From positions 117,640-181,639 of the forward strand of contig ML769495.1 in the NCBI GenBank assembly GCA_009733575.1: a stretch of 64,000 nucleotides of DNA. The letters are read 5' to 3'. Position numbers and translations under genes: made by a program. Shown in pieces: positions 21,370-31,925 of the stretch (its first letter is position 1; each line of letters starts with the position of its first letter). Below the pieces are notes generated by a model that saw nothing but the letters and a program-made list of their open reading frames with translations, was not told where the DNA came from and did not search any database. This DNA comes from Gymnopus androsaceus JB14 (taxonomy: Eukaryota > Basidiomycota > Agaricomycetes > Agaricales > Omphalotaceae).

Positions 21370-21980
21370 TACTTCCAAGTTCCTTTTTGGTTGTACAATG
21401 ATTTTCAATAAATTTAAAGTATAGTATCGCTCTATGTGTCGCTTGTAATTAATTTTGTTTTGCTTTCCCGGCCGCTACGACCTCTTAGTTCCATGGTAGG
21501 GCATGCATGATTCCGGCAAGTAATATACTTATTGCCCACTCTCGGTATCAGGCTCTTAAGACTGAATGCATTTACATGTACATAGACAAAACAGGGAGTC
21601 TTTCATTGAGCATTGCATTCAATATGTAGAAGGTTTCCGGAGTACTTGAAGTTGATATGGTACAGTACCAAATTGTGCTGAAGTTACATCTGGAACTGGC
21701 TTTCTGTTGTATAGTAAAGACCCCACTATATATTGTTCAAGCCTACGCGTGACCCGTGGGAATAGTAGGCTGCGTTTTCGTCACGTTGTCGCGATCTCAC
21801 GTTCAGAGTTTCCCCGCTTCTTGTCCTCTTACTTCTAACAAGTGACACTCAACTTCGAAGAAATTCCCCAACTCTTCCTTCCTTCGAATCAAATCATTTT
21901 TCCTTCCTTCCTCGCGAAATATCTCCGAATCGCTCGTTTACTTCTCCGGAAATCTACGACTCTTTATCTCTCCCGCTAAG
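21370..21980. other. Promoter-proximal/UTR region of the retrotransposon and intergenic DNA
   Basis: No gene. Pyrimidine-rich DNA just before the first ATG (21981) probably belongs to the 5' region of the tyrosine-recombinase retrotransposon. I did not find matching split repeats at its 3' side by eye. Confidence 0.35.
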
Positions 21981-22884
21981 ATGACTACAATGAGGCAACA
22001 ATCCAAGGACGCTGCGGGCACTGCTAGAGCTCCTCCACACCAGCCAGCAGAAACAGGTAACGAGGCTGCATCTGGGATCCCTGGACCCTCTCGTCATCGG
22101 CGAGTTCACCAGCAGCCACCGTCCCCACGGTGTCCACAACAGTTGCATTCTAATGGAAACCTCCTACACCTATTGAATGAACACCACATTGACCCAATCT
22201 CTTGTCAACAGGCACCACTCTCTGCACCACCAGCTCCTCCCCCATTCCGTGGTGTCCAACCACCTCCAGTCTCTCCGTGGAACGGGATTTGCGCACCACT
22301 GGTGCCTCCCACTCCTCCCTTGCAAGCTCAGTCCTCTGGTTCAGGTCGTTTGGCTCCTCCTACTCAGCGTAAGCAGCTGGGGTGGGATTCTGACCCCGAC
22401 CGCCTTCAATGCGGAATACGGTGGCCAGGATCTCGGCTCCTCAGCTTTCGAGACGTGGGCAGGAAGGTCATCCCACCCAGGGACAACACGGTGAGACTCT
22501 TCTCCTTCGTCATTTTTCTCCAAATGACTCGTCACTTCTCCATGACGATCCATCGTTTCTCCTCGATGCTCTCTCCCCATCTCCGAGTCATTTCTCCTTG
22601 ACCTCACACATATGTCTTCTCAACATATGCTGACCTAGTTTCTCCTCTAGGTTCTCACCCGGGCTCCTCACACTCTCACAGCTCAGCCTTTGAGAGATGC
22701 CTCAGAGGATCCAGACAAGGCCCAGCTCCACCTCTCCGAAGCCCTTTCCAAGCCCTCTGGCCCCTCCTCGCTCACCATGCTCCCATTGTCGAGACGACTC
22801 GGGTCGTTGCTCTCGCTCTCCTCGCAGACGAGAGACACACACTCCCAGCCACCAGGTTGCTCAGGCTCCTGAACAGCTCGCTGC

Positions 22885-23862
22885 AATGACTCGACAAACA
22901 CGGTTGAAGAGGAAGACCTGAAGGGCGGTTGGTCCGACCCCAGTAAGGCTCAGCTGTACTCCTACACAGAGCCTTTCCGCCTGGAGTGCATCGCAAACAA
23001 CCTCGTTGCCTCCACTCTAAGGAATGGCATGAAGATGTTCATCCCTCTGGCATACTTTGTGTCTTGCTATGCCGACTCTACCTTGAAGCCCATCAAATCC
23101 GCAGACGCCAGCGCCATCATTCTCGATGGCTCTGGTGGCATCAAGGTGAAGTCGAGGTCGTTCACTGAAGTCCCACTGTCTCAGATAGACATGAACGATT
23201 TCAACAGCATCTCTCGCGGTCTTTCCAGATCTATCCGCCAGCACTTCATTCCCAAAGGAGCTTCCGCCCCAGGTCATAAGTTGGCCCTCGCTATCGCTGA
23301 CATGTTCCAGGCGATGTTCGATATGGTCAGAGACTGGTCTGACTTTGAACTCGGGTTCGACATTTACAAGATCTACATTGACAGAGCCTATCGCCAATGG
23401 TTCACCTTCCCTAATGACAACATCCGCATTGACCTTTTCCATTCAGGTCTCTTCCAAGAATCCCTCCTCTCCTGGCAGACGCTTAAGGTGAAGGAGGAAG
23501 AGGCTCGGCGGAAGAACCAGAAGCAGTCCAATACGTCCTCACAACCATCCTCCAGGGGTCAAGGAAACAGCCAGAAGCGCTCCTTTCTAGACGGAGAATC
23601 ATCCTCGAAAGAGAATTCGCGCACAGGTACCAAATGCAAGTGCTACCTCTGCAGTTCCTACGACCACAACTGGAACTTCCACAAGCCCAAATCCTCCGAT
23701 TTCCTGCAGAAGTCCGGTCGTCAGTATGTTGATGCAGACGGAAATGCTTATTGCGTCAGCTTCAACGGTCTTTCTGCCTGCACCAAACCGCATTGCACGT
23801 TCACCCACAAGTGCGGATTGTGTGGCTCCTCGGAACACGGATCCCAGGAGCATCCACGCTAA
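22885..23862 (+). CDS. Gag-like zinc-knuckle protein of the YR retrotransposon
   Basis: The frame opens with EEEDLKGGWSDPSKAQLYSY and runs to TAA 23860-23862. The N-terminal half is helical and capsid-like (FQAMFDMVRDWSDFELGFDI). The C-terminal part has a basic Ser/Gln-rich linker and then Cys/His clusters: KCKCYLCSSYDHNWNFH, CTKPHCTFTHKCGLCGSSEH. These suit nucleic-acid packaging. Upstream open frames from 21981 (Pro-rich, with RHRRVHQQPPSPRCPQQ) probably encode the Gag N-terminus but are separated by stops or unspliced introns at about 22490-22660 and 22870. The next protein starts in another frame overlapping this stop. Confidence 0.7.
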   Translation, partial: NDSTNTVEEEDLKGGWSDPSKAQLYSYTEPFRLECIANNLVASTLRNGMKMFIPLAYFVSCYADSTLKPIKSADASAIILDGSGGIKVKSRSFTEVPLSQIDMNDFNSISRGLSRSIRQHFIPKGASAPGHKLALAIADMFQAMFDMVRDWSDFELGFDIYKIYIDRAYRQWFTFPNDNIRIDLFHSGLFQESLLSWQTLKVKEEEARRKNQKQSNTSSQPSSRGQGNSQKRSFLDGESSSKENSRTGTKCKCYLCSSYDHNWNFHKPKSSDFLQKSGRQYVDADGNAYCVSFNGLSACTKPHCTFTHKCGLCGSSEHGSQEHPR

Positions 23863-25657
23863 TGACATTTGCTTCTCCACACGCCTCATACCGGGGGCGT
23901 GGAAGCAACTTCTGGAGGAATCCAACGCCCCTCAGAAGTTTGCTGGGATTCCGAAAGATCTCAAAGAGGGTTTCCGCATTGGCTTAGACAATTTCTCACT
24001 CGCATTGACTTACATCCCGCCTAATCACTACAAGACTGAACAACATGCTAATGTCATTCGTGCAAAATTTGCACAAGAAATGGAACTGGGAAGAATCTCG
24101 CACCCTTTTCATCCCGACGAGCTTCAGGCTCAGATCGGTAATTTCACAACAGCTCCCATGGCTGTCGTTGAACAACGACCTGGCAAATTTTGTATTGTAA
24201 TTGACCACTCCTTCCCGCGAAAAACCCTACCTCCAGACTTTCCATGCGCTACCCACTCTACTCCCATCGACAGTCACCCTCTCCCTCCAATTGAATTTGA
24301 CGTGTCGGAAATCTCCATCAATGCTCTTATAGATGCAAACGACTTCCCTTGCAATTGGGGATCCTTCTCTGAATGCTATCTGATGGTAGCCGAGGCCCCT
24401 CCAGGTATAATAACTCACTTGTATCCCCAACAGACATTTCTAATGTATCCATACATTAGATACTCAAGCTGCAATCTTCGACGTCGATGCAGCTTTTCGA
24501 AACATCCCCATTCACCCCTCCGCCCGTCGATTTGTCACACTTATGCTCGACGGTCTTATCCACCTCGACCTCATGCTCAATTTCGGAAAGAGACCTGCGC
24601 TGGGTATCTGGGGTCACATTGCAGATGCAATGGCCTGGATTCTCAAGTACAAAGGCATAGAGGCTCTACTAAAGTGGGTAGACAATTTTGTCTTCTTCCG
24701 GTACCCAAAGGGACAGAACAAAGACGGCTCCTTCACCTTTGCCTACGACAACTCCTTCATTTGGTCCACTGCCGCTATTCTAGGATGGCCATGGGCGCCG
24801 AGCAAATTTGTTCCTTTTGCTTCCTTCTTTAAGTACATCGGCTTCCTCTGGCACATCGAGGAAAAAATGGTACAACTTCCAGAGGAAAAGAAGGAGAAAT
24901 ACATTGCTCGGTTAGCCCCATGGGTCGCGAAGGAATGCCAGTTTGTGGACAAGGTAGAGGAGCTCATTGGGATGCTCAACCACATCGCGCTTCGTCGTTC
25001 CCACTGGGAAGACAGAGACTGATCAATCTCTTCAACTTTCGCTCTGGCTTCAAATCCGCCAAACGTTTCATTCCCCATTCCATCCCAGCAAAACTCCATG
25101 AAGACATCGAATGGTGGAACAACCTCCTGCACCAGCCGTTCATTGGAATGGAGATCATTAAACTCCCCAACCTCATTGACATCGACCTTTTTGTGGATGC
25201 CTCGACATCTTGGGGGATCGGGCTTATTCTGAACGGAAAATGGCTTGCATGGGAGTACAGGACGGGTTGGACAGATGCAGAGCACCATATAGGCTGGCGG
25301 GAAATGGTCGCAGTAGAACTCGCTCTACGGACCCTCATCTCATCAGGCTTTCGAACCGTCCGCGTACGCCTCCATTCTGACAACATCGGCGTTGTGGGAG
25401 CTCTCAAGAAGGGCAGCTCGAGGGGCTACGAAATCAATCTAATTCTTAGAAAGATTATTGAGCTTATGCAAGAGTTCAAAGTATGGATCGACTGCGTGTG
25501 GGTCTCCACACACAACAATCCAGCAGACACACCATTGAGAGGAGCATTTTCCCCGCGCAAACAGCTTCACGCTCACCCTCCCTCCGTACCGCGACACCTA
25601 AAACCGTATATTCACAATTCGATACAACCAAACAATCCACGTCTCAATTCTCATTAG
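23853..25657 (+). pseudogene. Reverse transcriptase-RNase H of the YR retrotransposon, disrupted
   Basis: The RT fingers include QRPGKFCIVIDHSFPR. Motif A is AIFDVDAAFRNIPIHP. It is reached only by skipping a 50-60-nt intron-like stretch at about 24400-24460 that contains stops. Motif C reads WVDNFVFF where the second catalytic Asp is expected (VDD), so the polymerase is probably inactive. A one-base shift near 25000 moves into the frame of LGRQRLINLFNFRSGFKS. The RNase H-like segment is LIDIDLFVDASTSWGIGLIL, WREMVAVELALRTL, HSDNIGVVGALKKG and STHNNPADTPLRG, with Asp, Glu, Asp and a final Asp in the expected order. It ends at about 25657. Confidence 0.8.
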
Positions 25658-26781
25658 ACAACTTCACCTACAGTAATATAATTACCATATACTAAATACG
25701 TGCTACCCACGATGTACGAATACTACGCATAAATTCACAAGAAGAACCCTCAGATCATGCCAAATACACGTAGGATGACCGAGTCAAGTAACAGTCACAG
25801 CCTGTGACTCTCTTTCACCCAAACCTTCACGTCTGGTAGCAACCCAACCAATTCTCACCTCTCTCTACGCCTCACACTCACTTCACCATGCCACCTTTCC
25901 AACACAAGTTCATCCCCGAGACCGACCAGAATAATTCCCAAGTCACACCTCCTCACCGAGTCCACTTTGACAACCACAATGCTCTCCCAGCCAATACAAC
26001 CACCACGCTAGACCAGAACGCGAGAAACACAATGGATGCAGCAGTCTCGGATAAGACCAGGCATAGGAAGTTACAATATGCAGCCGAATTCCTGACCTGG
26101 GCGGGCGGACAAGGTCTGACGAAAGAGGACGTTCTCCCTCCTTCAGAAGCCACGCTCTGCAACTTCACTGTGTCTTTCACTGGGAAGCTAGCTGGTGGAA
26201 CCGCTAAGGCCAAGGTGTCAGTGGTTAAGAGCTGGGTCCAGAGGAGAGGTCTCGCATGGGAAGGGGGAAACAACCTACGAAATGTCCTCAATGGCGTCGA
26301 ACGCAAAGCTCCTCCTTCATCCTTTCGCGATCAGAGGCCTCCCGTGAAGAAGGAGCACCTCAGTATCCTATTCGACGAATTGGACCTATCAGGCTCATGT
26401 GGCTTTGACCACGCCATGGCGGCAGTCAGCGTGGGCTGCTTCTACGGACAGCTCAGAGGCGGCGAGATCCTTCCACAGTCCTCCGACCCAGCTGATTTCA
26501 ATCCCTCCTCGCTCCCTACGGTCAAGGACCTGAAAGCTCCCAACGCGAATGGTGATAGGAAGCTCAGGCTCCCAAAAACCAAGACCAAGCAGTCCAGAGG
26601 CGAGGAAGTCGTCTACTCAGCTGGTTCATTAGCAGTATTAAAATAAACCCCGACAAGTTCTCGGAGGTGTATTTTAATACCACTGACAACTGGTAACCGG
26701 AAAATTGGAATTACTATAGGGAGTGAATGAGAGCCCGTGGGAAAAAATGAACACTTTTCTCATGCTCGTACAGGTCACCTG

Positions 26782-26908
26782 CACCCAACCCTAACCCTAC
26801 CTTGTATCCTAACCCTAGTGATGACTAATATTATAACAGTGGGGGCAAGCCCCCACACCCCCATTTTTATCCTCAACCCCTAAACCCTAACCACCCTAAC
26901 CCTAACCT
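26782..26908. repeat. Interstitial telomere-like CCCTAA repeats
   Basis: Scattered CCCTAA/CCCTAAC units (AACCCTAACCCTA, CCTAACCCTA, CCCTAACCCTAACC), with more at about 26951-26981. TTAGGG is the usual fungal telomere repeat. Here the units are degenerate and sit inside a small transposon, so they are not a chromosome end. Confidence 0.7.
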
Positions 26909-26926
26909 ATGTGCACTGTTTGTTTG

Positions 26927-27002
26927 GCACTGTTTTGATCAGGTCTCTATGTTAGGGTAAGCACTTTGTGCTTACCCTAACGAGACCTGACCAAAACAGT
27001 GC
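26927..27002. repeat. Perfect-arm hairpin within the 621-bp element
   Basis: Arms GCACTGTTTTGATCAGGTCT and its complement (one mismatch) enclose inner arms GTTAGGGTAAGCA / TGCTTACCCTAAC around a 5-base loop. The whole 76-base stretch can fold as one stem, nested in the middle of the element. Confidence 0.75.
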
Positions 27003-27683
27003 TAAAATTTCCTTTTTTGGCATAATTCACTTTTAGGGTTAAGGTTAAATTGATACCACCATCAGAAAGAGGGCCGAAAATAACGGGGTGTAGCCCTTTC
27101 CGTTTGTTCTCACGGTCCTTCGTTCCCTCGATATGGCCTTATCTACTCATACTATGGTTAGGGTTCCCTTGCCAGTACTATAGGCTGTATATAGCTGTCG
27201 CAAATATTAAAACGCGCCTCCGACAAGTTGTCGGGCTTTATTTTAATACCACTATAGCCTCTGGTGGTCTACTCCCCTCAGCCCGGTCGTACTAGTCCCA
27301 CGAGAGCTTGGCGGGAGCACATACGAATAAACAGATTGGGCCCAGATGACCCTCTCGTAGCCTATCGGGACAAGAATGACAAGCTCAAGCTCCTCTCGAA
27401 AGCCGTCTTTCTGAAACGATGCAACACAATATGGTCAAGGCATAACATCCCCCACATGACCGGCCACTGTTTCTGCATTGGTGGCACGACCCATTACCTG
27501 GTACAAGGGATCCCACCCAACGTTGTCAAAATGCTGGGTCGCTGGAAGTCAGACGCCTTCCTCAAGTATTGGAGGGACCTAGACTCCCTGGCCTTCATTC
27601 ACCTCCACCGACATCACGCACAACTCTCCTATACGAACTGTTTGCAGGACTCAAGGGCCCAACATCACCACGCTCCTTACTGA

Positions 27684-28221
27684 TAACGTCATCCTTCCCT
27701 CCTCTCACCATCAATTTATCGAATCGTCTTGTTATTTATACTACAATCCCCCCCTACGCATACGCAATCATCATCCTCTCTATCTCACTCTACCATATCT
27801 CCCCTATGCCACAGAATTGGACACATTGCTATGCTAAACACATATGTATACGCAATAAACTCACTTATTTGATGACATCTATTCTCAGTCACCACAGTCT
27901 TGGGCCTATGCCCCTGTGGGTTTGTTGTCAACAGATCCCGACGCGCCTGTGGCTTCTTCGCACGGGTAATCGGTGTCTGTATCCTCCGCACCCCCAGGTT
28001 CGGAAATTAATTCCACTCTCTTCGCGACTTTTTGGAATTAATCTTCCTGGTGTGCCTTCGCCCAACGCACGTTAATAGTAATTTATATATTTATTGTTTC
28101 ACGTTCAATATATACATTCACCATAAGAAACTCAGATATGAGAACGCGTCAGAATCAGACGAAAAACCACTTAGTGCTATAGTGTTGCCTAGTAAATTAA
28201 GATAATTATCAGACCCTTATT
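27684..28221. other. 3' flank of the retrotransposon, no gene seen
   Basis: Contains one open frame without recognisable motifs and AT-rich DNA. It may include the retrotransposon 3' repeats, which could not be matched by eye. Confidence 0.35.
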
Positions 28222-28270
28222 GACAGGCAATATAATTTGGGAAGCTCATAGTAACTCATAGCTACCCATA

Positions 28271-29070
28271 GGATTATTCTATTTGACAACCCCCTTGCCA
28301 TGAAACAACCCTTTGCTTATTTAGCAACCCAGTTGTTGTCCCAAATGGTCACAGATCCCAAATACGCCAAAGAACAACCAAAGAAGTAAAAATTGAGTAT
28401 TTCATAAAATTTGCTGTTGTGACTTGTTGATTCCCTTCAGAATGAAGAGGGGGAAATGAACATAAGCAGTGAGGGCAGCAGCTAGGTAAGTGCCCAAACA
28501 GTAGACTAAGTATATTAGAGGAGTACTTACATTCTGGAAGGGAGTTGAGTACTATTACTTAGTGGTCCAGTAGGTAATTTTTAGAAGTTGGAACCCTGTA
28601 ACTTATGTTGTTTTGAGTGGGAATTGACAGAACACATGAAGCAGGATGTGGACTTCCCAATTTTTATGATCTTAATGTATTTCCAGGCCCAGTGCTGAGT
28701 GAACCAATGAAATTCCACTCTTGGTTGCCTAATCTGAAGCAGTGCAGTGGCAGATCCAAGCTGTAATGTATCACTATGGGTGTACTCTCACTCAAAATGA
28801 TACAGTACCATGAATGAACTCAAAATACAAACAGGATGTAAGGCTCAGGTACCCAATGCCATCTACTACCACAATAGTCAATAGTAGTGACAAAATGTGA
28901 GTAGACAGTGGTAATTGTCACTTTGCAAAATTAAGTAGGACATAAATATTTGAAAAAAAAGCAAAGTCACACTTCAAAATGTGTGACAGGGTTGCTGAAT
29001 AGCACTCCAAGAGGGTTGTCTGTTAAGGGGAGTTGTTGTCAAGCAAGGGGGTTGTCAAATAGAATGATCC
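28271..29070. mobile_element. 800-bp nested element with 9-bp target duplication
   Basis: Inverted ends: GGATTATTCTATTTGACAAC at the left and the complement of GGATCATTCTATTTGACAAC at the right, extending through CCCCCTTGC. An exact direct duplication CTACCCATA flanks it (28262-28270 and 29071-29079), and this 9-mer occurs once at the matching place in the related copies. Nine bases is typical of Mutator-like elements. There is no transposase, so it is non-autonomous. GCAACCC/GACAACCC motifs recur on both subterminal arms. Confidence 0.75.
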
Positions 29071-29121
29071 CTACCCATAGCAATTCATAGCAGTTCATAG
29101 TTCTATGGCTACTATGGCTTG

Positions 29122-29517
29122 CATCAGCAAAAACCGTTTTGGGCCCAGGAGGATTTAAGGTCACCTAGTCCTCTTAGGTAACCTGAGGCATCCTAGTTGG
29201 CCCAGGAAAAAGGGTAAAACTTTGGACACCTCAGGTATCCTAGTCATCCTAGGTGTCCTGGGAGATTCTGGGATGTCCTGGGGCATCCTGGGGCATCCTG
29301 AGGCATCCTGGGATGGAACTTCTTATCCTAGGATGCCTCAGGATGCCCCAGGATGCCCCAGGACATCCCAGGATCTCCCAGGACACCTTGGATGACTAGG
29401 ATACCTGAGGTGTCCAAAGTTTTACCCTTTTTCCTGGGCCAACTAGGATGCCTCAGGTTGCCTAAGAGGACTAGGTGACCTTAGATCCTCCTGGGCCCAA
29501 AACAGTTTTTTCTGATG
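29122..29517. mobile_element. Foldback element, 396 bp, almost entirely inverted repeat
   Basis: Two arms of about 190 bp are near-perfect complements: CATCAGCAAAAACCGTTTTG at the left against CATCAGAAAAAACTGTTTTG on the other strand. They continue through GGGCCCAGGAGGAT and TTTACCCTTTTTCCTGG to a centre near 29315-29325. Inside each arm GGCATCCTGGGGCATCCTG-like units repeat every 11-12 bp. As RNA this would be a very long hairpin and a potential source of small RNAs. There is no coding sequence. Confidence 0.85.
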
Positions 29518-29566
29518 TGCTATGGCTTGCTAGAACAGCTATGGCAATTATCCAGGTTTTGTTGAT

Positions 29567-30251
29567 GCCACTTCAAGTTAGAGACAATATCTGACACTGC
29601 TTTTGATATCTGACATGCAACTTCAGTCCTAATCCACCAATGCATGGAGTCTTTGAGCCTCTTCCTCAGTAGGTTCAGCTGGTGGGTTTGAAAAGAAAAT
29701 GCCACAGGAGTTTAATGGAATTTTCATCTGAACATGGCTTTCAAGGAAGGCCAGGAGAGCATTATATGCAAGAGGTGTTCAAAAAATTAAATCTATACAT
29801 GACCTTGTATTTCAGCTTTAAGGTCACTCATAGGCCCCTCCCTCCTACCTGCCATATAGGGAAATTATTTCCCACAATAAGATGGTTTTTCAAGGCAGAT
29901 TGTTCCAAAAATTTTCTCAAAATACCTTACAAGCATTTAGCAACCATTCCACATTGACATATCATTACCACATACACAAATGCACACCTTTAAATTGTGC
30001 ATTGGGTCATTTTGTGCAGAAATTTCACAACCAAGTTGTGACCAAGTCATGGCCAAGTCCTCTGAACAAGGGAAATCTCCTTATATATAGATGGTTATAA
30101 GCTTCCCAATTCCTTCCTCACCCAAGTCAAAAAAAAAGCTAATCTGAGCTGTCAAACCTGGTGTAAATGGCTGTATACCACTAAAAACCTTTCAGATTTA
30201 AGGACCATTCAGACCCCACCCCCCCCCCCCCCCCTAAGGTCATATGGGTGC
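29567..30251. other. Intergenic, no gene seen; C homopolymer near the right end
   Basis: Only short open frames. A run of 16 C at 30219-30234, preceded by CCCCA, is the longest homopolymer in the window and a likely site of sequencing length error. Confidence 0.45.
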
Positions 30252-31925
30252 CTAAATTCTTGAATACCTCTTGATTATATTGGAAGACTTGTTATCTCTG
30301 AAGCTGAATTTGATATGCTGGAGATTGGAACACTGTAGTGGAGTATAATCACCTTCTACAGGTGAGTTGGAAGCAAGGCTTGTAAGAACCATGACATCAA
30401 TGGCATGAGAGTGCAAAGGTGGAATGCCCTGAGATTCATTTCCTTCATCTATTGTCACAGTCCTGCTGAAGCCTGACAATTTCCAAAGACCTAAGGCTTG
30501 GCATAAGTAAGAGGCAGTCCAGCAATGCCCTTGGTGTCAATGGCATCTCTAATGACAGTACCTCAACTTCCTGCAGTGAGACCAATGCAGAGAAAGGCAC
30601 CTGTGTTAGAGCCGTTCCCCCCAAAACCTTCCATGAGGCAGATAGTTTTTTCAAGGATGGACAAAGGATTGAATGAAAGAAGTTTGGTAAAAATGTCTTT
30701 AAAAGCGAAAGATCTTGGTTCCGCCGGGGGTGTGTGAATGTGATATGCATGTCACGCATGGCGGGAAGGTTGACCATGGCAGTGTTGTTGGTGCTAGCAT
30801 GATCCCATTCAGATATGTCAATGAGCAGGGTGACTGATTGCAAGCGGCAAGTGCGTCGCAAGATGGTTTGGATTTCACCTGGAGAGAACTGGGGAATGGC
30901 TTCACGATAGGAGCTAGGCTGAGGTCTTAATGTGAGCTCAGTCAGATTCTCCCAATCCAACTCCAACCGAGTGTACTGTCTGCCCAGATGACTGAAGTCG
31001 TGCATTGCCAAATATTTCAAAGTGGGCATCTGTCGAACAACAGAGGCAAATGGAAGACCTTCACCCTCAGAGATTCTTCCCATTGCTGTACTTTGAATGG
31101 AAAAAAAGGTTAAGATTGGGAAATTATGTGAGGATATTTGGTCGAGGTGAGCATTCATCTCGGGAAAGCACCCCGAGAAAGTCAGCTCCTGGACTCTACT
31201 GCTGAATTCAAAAAGGTTTCGGCCATGAATCTATGTGTGCCTTGTATAGCTAAGGAGTCAGACTCGGAGATAACGATCTGCTGTCCTCGGTACTGGTACC
31301 GGAAGTGTATGCAAAGTGAAATCGATATCGGAAGCGACCCAGAACGTTCTAACCAAAGAGCAGAGCCTGTAGCTCTTCTCTCGAGAGCTTCGGGGGTCAA
31401 ATGTGAGGGGAGGAATATATGCAGTGACTTCCACAATGCAGGAGTACTGACAGCGGTTTGTCTCCATTCTCGAGAAACTCCTGTAAAAAGCAGAGGCGCC
31501 TCTGTTATGTCCCTGACTGCATATCGGTCCCCTGGAAGACAATGAACAAGGATTTCCGAGAGAGTCTCCGCAGAAAGACGGCGTATCGGAGACATCAATG
31601 CTCGATGGGCCTCGATGTATTCCTTCACGGAGTTCCTTTTCCGGAAGAGACTTTCCAGCAGGGCCTGCACACGAGCGATCTCCGATTCCAACTGAGCAAG
31701 TTGCAACTGTGGTTCGGCAAGAAGAACTTCTAAATGTACAAGATCTTCCTGAGATGGAACATAGTTGGTTTGGATAACAGAGGAGAAGGGTGATTGTGTA
31801 ATATCGAAGCCCGAAAGTTCACCAGTGGATGAGATTGGATTCATTGCTGGTCGTTGAGAAGAAATCGCGTTGCTGGCAGTTAGGCGCCCAACTATACTTT
31901 GAGCGCTGAGTATCGCTTCTTTCAT
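30252..31925 (-). pseudogene. F-box protein gene with two frameshifts
   Basis: The start at 31925 reads KEAILSAQSIVGRL. A coiled coil follows (LQLAQLESEIARVQALLESL), then the degenerate F-box seen across agaricomycetes: SPIRRLSAETLSEILVHCLP, with LLFTGVSREWRQTAVSTPAL and LW after it. The first frame stops at 31182. A one-base shift there leads to ELTFSGCFPEMNAHL and LRR-like segments (MPTLKYLAMHDFSHL, LENLTELTLRPQ-like). It stops at 30445. A second shift near 30480 leads to SGFSRTVTIDEGNESQGIP and a stop at 30252. The restored order is that of a normal SCF substrate-adaptor paralogue. Such families expand and decay rapidly, so a pseudogene is likely. Confidence 0.75.

Larger units (their letters stand above)
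26632..27252. mobile_element. 621-bp TA-flanked element inside the recombinase gene
   Basis: Inverted ends: GCAGTATTAAAATAAACCCC at the left and the complement of GTGGTATTAAAATAAAGCCC at the right. They are followed on each side by a CCGACAAGTTCTCGGAGG-type inner palindrome. TA lies at both edges (26630-26631, 27253-27254), fitting Tc1/mariner-type insertion. There is no coding frame. The interior holds CCCTAA-type repeats and a strong hairpin. The class is inferred from the ends. Confidence 0.6.
21981..27683 (+). mobile_element. Tyrosine-recombinase retrotransposon (DIRS/Ngaro type), degenerate
   Basis: The order gag-like, reverse transcriptase + RNase H, tyrosine recombinase, all on one strand and without an integrase or protease, is that of DIRS-order elements. 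The lack of a visible methyltransferase domain favours Ngaro. These elements insert as circular DNA by site-specific recombination and so leave no target duplication. The outer limits given are those of the coding region; terminal repeats were not resolved. Several stops, frameshifts, catalytic changes and a nested insertion show that this copy is dead. Confidence 0.85.
25888..27683 (+). pseudogene. Tyrosine recombinase of the YR retrotransposon, split by an insertion
   Basis: The N-terminal half has a core-binding domain (KLQYAAEFLTWAGGQGLTKE) and the first catalytic Arg in FYGQLRGGEIL. The frame is then broken by the 621-bp insertion at 26632-27252. It resumes as TRAWREHIRINRLGPDDPL. The His-x-x-Arg box reads TGHCFCIGGTTHYL, with Cys where the catalytic Arg should be. 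The final part, MLGRWKSDAFLKYWR, supplies the Trp/His position and the probable nucleophilic Tyr. With one of the catalytic arginines lost as well as the insertion, this copy cannot act as a recombinase. Confidence 0.82.
28222..29566. mobile_element. Inverted-repeat element, copy D, carrying two nested insertions
   Basis: Read from right to left it follows copy B closely. It begins ATCAACAAAACCTGGATAAT, passes CCATAGCTGTTCTAGCAAGCC and reaches CCCAAATTATATTGCCTGT, where the match to copy B ends (left edge, 28222). Two blocks absent from copy B interrupt it: 28271-29070 and 29122-29517. The left terminus is missing, so this copy is truncated as well as interrupted. Confidence 0.75.

Noticed and set aside
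26782..26908. CCCTAA repeats considered as a chromosome end
   Set aside because: They are degenerate, mixed with other sequence, and lie within a 621-bp element inside a coding region, with continuous sequence on both sides.
21981..27683. Classification of the 22-28 kb element as an LTR (gypsy/copia) retrotransposon
   Set aside because: No integrase (HHCC/DDE) or protease follows the RNase H. A tyrosine recombinase is present instead.
27569..28075. 168-codon plus-strand open frame after the recombinase
   Set aside because: Out of frame with the recombinase, overlaps its end, and has no family motif.
29160..29480. GGCATCCTG repeats considered as a tandem array or CRISPR
   Set aside because: The dominant feature is a near-perfect inverted repeat, so it is a foldback element.
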